In this document: positions 60,524 to 64,000 of the stretch, in pieces
How positions within the stretch are numbered: the stretch's first letter is position 1
How the letters are laid out: every line of letters starts with the position of its first letter
Assembly (NCBI RefSeq): GCF_040214835.1
Contig: NZ_CP157874.1
Coordinates: 249,001-313,000, forward strand
DNA from: Pseudomonas asiatica
GTDB lineage: Bacteria; Pseudomonadota; Gammaproteobacteria; Pseudomonadales; Pseudomonadaceae
Length of the DNA: 64,000 bases
Reading direction: 5' to 3'
The notes under the pieces: model-generated
The model's database searches: none
Told to the model about the DNA's origin: nothing
Seen by the model: only the letters and a program-made list of their open reading frames with translations
Made by a program: the position numbers and the translations under genes

Positions 60524-61297
60524 TTAGCGGTGGCTGGACATGAATTGCTTGCAACGCGCCGAGGTCGGGTTCTCGAAGACCTGCTGCGGCGATCCCTGCT
60601 CTTCGACCAGGCCCTGGTGCAGGAAGACGACTTCACTGGACACATGGCGGGCAAAGTTCATCTCGTGCGTCACCAGCAGCATGGTACGGCCTTCTTCGGC
60701 CAATGCGCGGATAACGTTTAGCACTTCCTGGACCATTTCCGGGTCGAGCGCCGAAGTTGGCTCGTCGAACAGGATGACCTTGGGCTTCATGGCCAGGGTA
60801 CGGGCAATGGCGGCGCGCTGTTGCTGGCCACCGGAAAGCTGGGCGGGGTAGCTGTGGCGCTTGTCGTAGATGCCCACCTTGTTCAGCAGGGCTTCGGCGG
60901 CTTCGATGGCCTCGGCCTTGCTCTGGCCGAGCACGCGGCGCGGCGCCTCGATGATGTTGTCGAGGATCGACATGTGCGGCCACAGGTTGAAGTTCTGAAA
61001 GACGAAACCGATCTCGCTGCGCAGGCGGTTGATCTGGCGGTTGTCGGCGGCGACCAGGTCGCCGTTCTTGGCGGCCTTGAGCTTGAGGGCTTCACCGGCG
61101 ACCAGGATTTCGCCCTGGTGCGGGTTCTCGAGCAGGTTGATGCAGCGCAGCAGGGTGGACTTGCCGGAGCCGGACGACCCCAGGATGGAGATCACGTCAC
61201 CGTCGCGTGCGGTCAGCGAAATGCCCTTGAGAATTTCCTGCTCGCCGTAGCGTTTGTGCAGATTGCGGATTTCCAGCGCGGGCGTGGCCTGAGCCAT
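60524..61297 (-). CDS. artP: Basic amino acid ABC transporter ATP-binding protein (HisP/ArtP type)
   Basis: 257 residues. Walker [10 protein letters not shown] (about 39-47), Q-loop [12 protein letters not shown], signature [15 protein letters not shown], Walker [17 protein letters not shown], and switch His in [13 protein letters not shown]. First gene of the operon ATPase-binding protein-two permeases, as in P. aeruginosa PA5152-PA5155. The insert [18 protein letters not shown] after the Walker A region is typical of HisP. Confidence 0.92.
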   Translation of the reverse strand: MAQATPALEIRNLHKRYGEQEILKGISLTARDGDVISILGSSGSGKSTLLRCINLLENPHQGEILVAGEALKLKAAKNGDLVAADNRQINRLRSEIGFVFQNFNLWPHMSILDNIIEAPRRVLGQSKAEAIEAAEALLNKVGIYDKRHSYPAQLSGGQQQRAAIARTLAMKPKVILFDEPTSALDPEMVQEVLNVIRALAEEGRTMLLVTHEMNFARHVSSEVVFLHQGLVEEQGSPQQVFENPTSARCKQFMSSHR

Positions 61298-61546
61298 GTG
61301 CGGTCCTCATGTGTACGGGTGCGTTCCCAGCTGTTGGCGGCCTTCCTGGCGTGCGCCAAGCTAGCATAGCGGCATTATCACGGCCAACAGGGTCGCTGGG
61401 GACTCGGGGCGCTGGTGGGGCGGTTTGTCGCATCGTTGCAGCGCAACGTCGCGCGGATGTCCGCGAAGGTGTCGCCCAGCACCAGAGCCTTGATGAAAAA
61501 AGGCGCGATGGTGCCAGCTTTGGCCCGCTCATGGAAGCGGTTTTAG

Positions 61547-61638
61547 ACCTTTCGCGGACACGCCCGCTCCCACAGGTTCGTTAAAAAGCTCAAATGGTTG
61601 CACCTGACCTGTGGGAGCGGGCATGCCCGCGAACGGGG
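61547..61638. repeat. Inverted REP pair, variant of family A
   Basis: Inverted copies with cores GCGGACACGCCCGC and GCGGGCATGCCCGC, TCCCACAGG flanks. Confidence 0.88.
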
Positions 61639-61766
61639 GAGGTCGGGTCTTCAGGTTGTACCTTTAGGTTGCACTTTTTTGCATTGCAGCGGTGCACAGG
61701 TGTTACCGGGGAGCACCTCTGGTGCGTTTGTAAGTGGGTATTTCAGTAATCCGATGATTTGATGGT

Positions 61767-61791
61767 CTTTCGGTCAGCCGTTGGCCGAAAG
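61767..61791. promoter_or_regulatory. Inverted repeat upstream of gabP
   Basis: CTTTCGG and CCGAAAG, 7-bp perfect, with an 11-base spacer; no T-run. It may be an operator. Confidence 0.3.
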
Positions 61792-61929
61792 CCCTCCAAA
61801 CCGCATGCTAAAAGGCCTGCCGACTTTTCTGACGAATGCATTCAGCACATGGCGCGCTTATTGCCAGTAGGAAACCGCCGATTGCAGCGACGCCCAGGTC
61901 AACCCCAGGCGCGCTCCGTAACCGCAGTC

Positions 61930-61944
61930 GGAGTGGTCCACTCC
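61930..61944. promoter_or_regulatory. Palindrome in the gabP leader
   Basis: GGAGTGG-T-CCACTCC, a perfect 15-base palindrome 17 bases before the ATG and just upstream of the ribosome site AAAGGTAG. A bound protein here would block transcription or translation. Confidence 0.4.
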
Positions 61945-61961
61945 TTACAAAGGTAGTTTTA

Positions 61962-63347
61962 ATGAGCGGTAACAATTCCAATGACCTCGCTCAGGGGCTC
62001 AAACAACGGCATGTGACCATGCTGTCCATCGCTGGCGTCATCGGTGCCGGCCTGTTCGTTGGCTCCGGCCACGCCATCGCTGCTGCCGGCCCAGCCGTGC
62101 TGCTGGCTTACGCTGCCGCCGGTACGCTGGTCGTGCTGGTGATGCGCATGTTGGGTGAAATGGCTGTCGCCTCGCCTGACACCGGTTCGTTCTCTACATA
62201 TGCCGACCGCGCCATCGGGCGCTGGGCCGGTTTCACCATTGGCTGGCTGTACTGGTGGTTCTGGGTGCTGGTAATTCCGCTGGAGGCCAACGCCGCCGCG
62301 GCCATCCTGCATGCCTGGTTCCCTGCGGTCGACCTGTGGGCGTTCTCCCTGGTCATCACCCTGGCGCTGACCCTGACCAACCTGTGCAGCGTGAAGAACT
62401 ACGGCGAGTTCGAGTTCTGGTTCGCCCTGCTCAAGGTGCTGGCGATCATCGGCTTCATCGCCGTGGGTTGTGCTGCCATGTTCGGCTTTGTGCCGAGCAG
62501 CCAGGTAAGCGGTGCCAGCCACCTGTTCGACACCCAGGGCTTCATGCCTAACGGCCTGGGCGCGGTGCTGGCAGCCATGCTGACCACCATGTTCTCGTTC
62601 ATGGGTACCGAAATCGTTACCATTGCCGCTGCCGAGTCGAAGGACCCGGGCAAGCAGATCAGCCGCGCCACCAACTCGGTGATCTGGCGTATCTGCCTGT
62701 TCTACCTGGTGTCGATCTTCCTGGTCGTGGCCCTGGTACCGTGGAACGACCCGGCCCTGGCCGAGACCGGTTCCTACCAGACCGTGCTGAGCCGCATCGG
62801 CGTGCCGAATGCCAAGCTGATCGTCGACATCGTCGTGCTGATCGCCGTGACCAGCTGCCTGAACTCGGCGCTGTACACCTCGTCGCGCATGCTGTTCTCG
62901 CTGAGCAAGCGTGGTGACGCCCCGGCCATTGCCCAGCGCACCACCAAGTCGGCTACCCCGCATGTGGCGGTTCTGCTGTCCACTGCAGCGGCCTTCCTCT
63001 GTGTGTTCGCCAACTTCGTGGCCCCGGCCCAGGTGTTCGAGTTCCTGCTGGCCAGCTCTGGTGCCATTGCGCTGCTGGTGTACCTGGTGATTGCCGTGTC
63101 GCAGCTGCGCATGCGTGCCCAGCGTGAGGCCCGCGGCGAGAAGATCACCTTCAAGATGTGGCTGTTCCCGGGCCTGACCTGGGCGACCATTGCCTTCATC
63201 ATTGCCATCCTGGTGGTAATGGCGCTGCGTGAGGACCACCGCGCCGAAATCATCGCGACCGCATTGCTGAGCATTGGTGTTGTGGCGGCTGGCTTGCTGG
63301 TGCACCGCAAGCGTGAAGCTGCCGGGCGGGTGGCGCTGGACAACTGA
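61962..63347 (+). CDS. gabP: GABA permease (APC family)
   Basis: Amino acid/proton symporter of 461 residues with about 12 membrane segments. N-terminal MSGNNSNDLAQGLKQRHVTM and the APC motif GVIGAGLFVGSGHAIAAAGP (about 25-44) match the GabP/AnsP group. GabP carries 4-aminobutyrate; other neutral amino acids are possible. ATG 61962 with AAAGGTAG upstream; earlier in-frame starts are unlikely. Monocistronic with a strong terminator. Confidence 0.87.
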   Translation: MSGNNSNDLAQGLKQRHVTMLSIAGVIGAGLFVGSGHAIAAAGPAVLLAYAAAGTLVVLVMRMLGEMAVASPDTGSFSTYADRAIGRWAGFTIGWLYWWFWVLVIPLEANAAAAILHAWFPAVDLWAFSLVITLALTLTNLCSVKNYGEFEFWFALLKVLAIIGFIAVGCAAMFGFVPSSQVSGASHLFDTQGFMPNGLGAVLAAMLTTMFSFMGTEIVTIAAAESKDPGKQISRATNSVIWRICLFYLVSIFLVVALVPWNDPALAETGSYQTVLSRIGVPNAKLIVDIVVLIAVTSCLNSALYTSSRMLFSLSKRGDAPAIAQRTTKSATPHVAVLLSTAAAFLCVFANFVAPAQVFEFLLASSGAIALLVYLVIAVSQLRMRAQREARGEKITFKMWLFPGLTWATIAFIIAILVVMALREDHRAEIIATALLSIGVVAAGLLVHRKREAAGRVALDN

Positions 63348-63365
63348 TCCGCGCTGGCTGAAATG

Positions 63366-63401
63366 AAAAGGCCGCGTCCTGTGAAGGGCGCGGCCTTTTT
63401 T
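63366..63401. terminator. Bidirectional Rho-independent terminator
   Basis: AAAAGGCCGCG-(12)-CGCGGCCTTTT plus further T, between gabP and the convergent hypothetical gene. Confidence 0.9.
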
Positions 63402-63410
63402 GTTGCCTGT

Positions 63411-63510
63411 TCCGGCCCTTTCGCGGGCTTGCCCGCTCCCACAGGGACGGCATTGCCTTCGGGCCTGTGGTGTTCATGTGGGAGCCGGCTTGCCGGCGAT
63501 AGGGCCCGGG
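63411..63510. repeat. Inverted REP pair with arms of two families (A variant and C)
   Basis: Left arm core GCGGGCTTGCCCGCTCCCAC, right arm core GTGGGAGCCGGCTTGCCGGC. The arms pair outside the cores. Confidence 0.85.
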
Positions 63511-63527
63511 CAGGTTATCCAGCCCTG

Positions 63528-63971
63528 TCAGCCAAACTGCTTCTGCTGCTGTTGCTGCTTGGCAACCAGCTCCGAAGCCGCCACATAGGCTGCCTGGAAC
63601 TCATCGCTCTCCAGCCAGGCCATGGTGGCCTCTTCGTCGGCCCCGTCCAGCCATTTGCGGTAGGCATTGAACACCAGCACGATGTAGTCGGTGGCGTGTT
63701 CTTCCTTGTGCCCCTTGAGCACCAGGGCCAGCAGCGGGTCTACCAGGAACACCGAAATCATCGGCACCAGGCCGCCTTCCTGGGCTTCCTTCATTTTCTT
63801 GAACAGCGGGTCGTAGCTGCCCGATTCCATGGCCTTGTTGTACACCTGCTCGATGCTGGCGCTGTCGCCAGCGCTGGCCTTGACTGCCTGGCCGCTGCGT
63901 ACCATGCGGTTCTGCTTGGCCTTGCTGGCGGCGCGCTTGGCGCGTTTCTGTTGCTTGGTGGGGGTGGCCAT
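63528..63971 (-). CDS. Conserved hypothetical protein
   Basis: 147 residues, not recognised. The N-terminus is very basic (KQQKRAKRAASKAKQNRMVR, about 6-25), the middle is helical (YDPLFKKMKEAQEGGLVPMI), and the C-terminus has poly-Gln (KQQQQQKQFG). No signal peptide. The basic end may bind nucleic acid. AAGGA lies about eight bases before the ATG. It probably occurs in many pseudomonads. Confidence 0.7.
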   Translation of the reverse strand: MATPTKQQKRAKRAASKAKQNRMVRSGQAVKASAGDSASIEQVYNKAMESGSYDPLFKKMKEAQEGGLVPMISVFLVDPLLALVLKGHKEEHATDYIVLVFNAYRKWLDGADEEATMAWLESDEFQAAYVAASELVAKQQQQQKQFG

Positions 63972-64000
63972 GGGGTGAATCCTTGGTGGGGCGGAAATTG

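Larger units (their letters stand above)
61298..61961. other. Divergent region between artP and the permease gene
   Basis: About 660 bases without a convincing gene. It holds a REP pair (61547-61638), AT-richer sequence from 61660, the inverted repeat CTTTCGG-(11)-CCGAAAG (61767-61791), and the palindrome GGAGTGG-T-CCACTCC (61930-61944) just before the ribosome site of gabP. Confidence 0.55.

Overview
The window is a chromosomal segment of a fluorescent pseudomonad, most likely of the Pseudomonas putida group. Supporting signs are the high GC content, the gene order (for example gshA-tex-ompR-envZ-rimK-hslR-hslO-pckA and yrfG/nudE/cysQ-dctD-dctB-rmlC-aguA), two OprD-family porins, and at least 22 inverted pairs of the short extragenic palindromes typical of this group. 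No prophage, insertion sequence, integrase or CRISPR array is visible. Species-level assignment rests on recognising proteins and order, not on a search.

Layout. 1-17.1 kb is a sulfur-scavenging region: a cystine ABC transporter (tcyJLN, incomplete at the left edge), a serine acetyltransferase, a betaine/choline transporter (betT), the taurine operon tauABCD, an OprE-type porin, the 1-Cys peroxiredoxin lsfA and the sulfonate operon ssuEADCBF. 17.2-24.7 kb holds gshA with a coupled TetR gene, tex with a coupled thioesterase, and ompR-envZ (equivalent to amgRS of P. aeruginosa). 24.8-31.7 kb holds rimK with a rimB-like protease, hslR, a PAP2 phosphatase, hslO, pckA, a second thioesterase and a glycine-zipper protein. 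32-38 kb has an FdhD/FdhF-like pair, a BON-LysM protein, and yrfG divergent from nudE-cysQ. 38-44 kb has a third thioesterase behind dctB-dctD, a lone rmlC and agmatine deiminase. 44.3-54.8 kb is an envelope region: a TonB receptor, the OprQ porin, a membrane-anchored glutamate-synthase-like protein, and a two-component system divergent from a second TonB receptor. 55-58 kb has small genes, tRNA-Thr and a methyltransferase. 58.3-63.3 kb has a basic amino acid ABC transporter (artJQMP-type) and a GABA-type permease, followed by a conserved hypothetical gene.

How the genes work together. Several operons import organosulfur compounds, release sulfite from them, and feed cysteine and glutathione synthesis (epsC, gshA, cysQ). 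AT-rich patches in front of tcyJ, tauA, lsfA and ssuE fit common sulfur-starvation control.

The most unusual element is the roughly 270-base leader in front of a TTG-started DUF3077 gene (56315-56605). It holds several perfect stems, an apparent H-type pseudoknot, and an 8-bp hairpin that covers the Shine-Dalgarno sequence. The pseudoknot and the hairpin compete for the same bases, which is the architecture of a translational switch. A second candidate translational control is an 18-codon leader reading frame overlapping the betT start codon, next to a perfect BetI-like operator.
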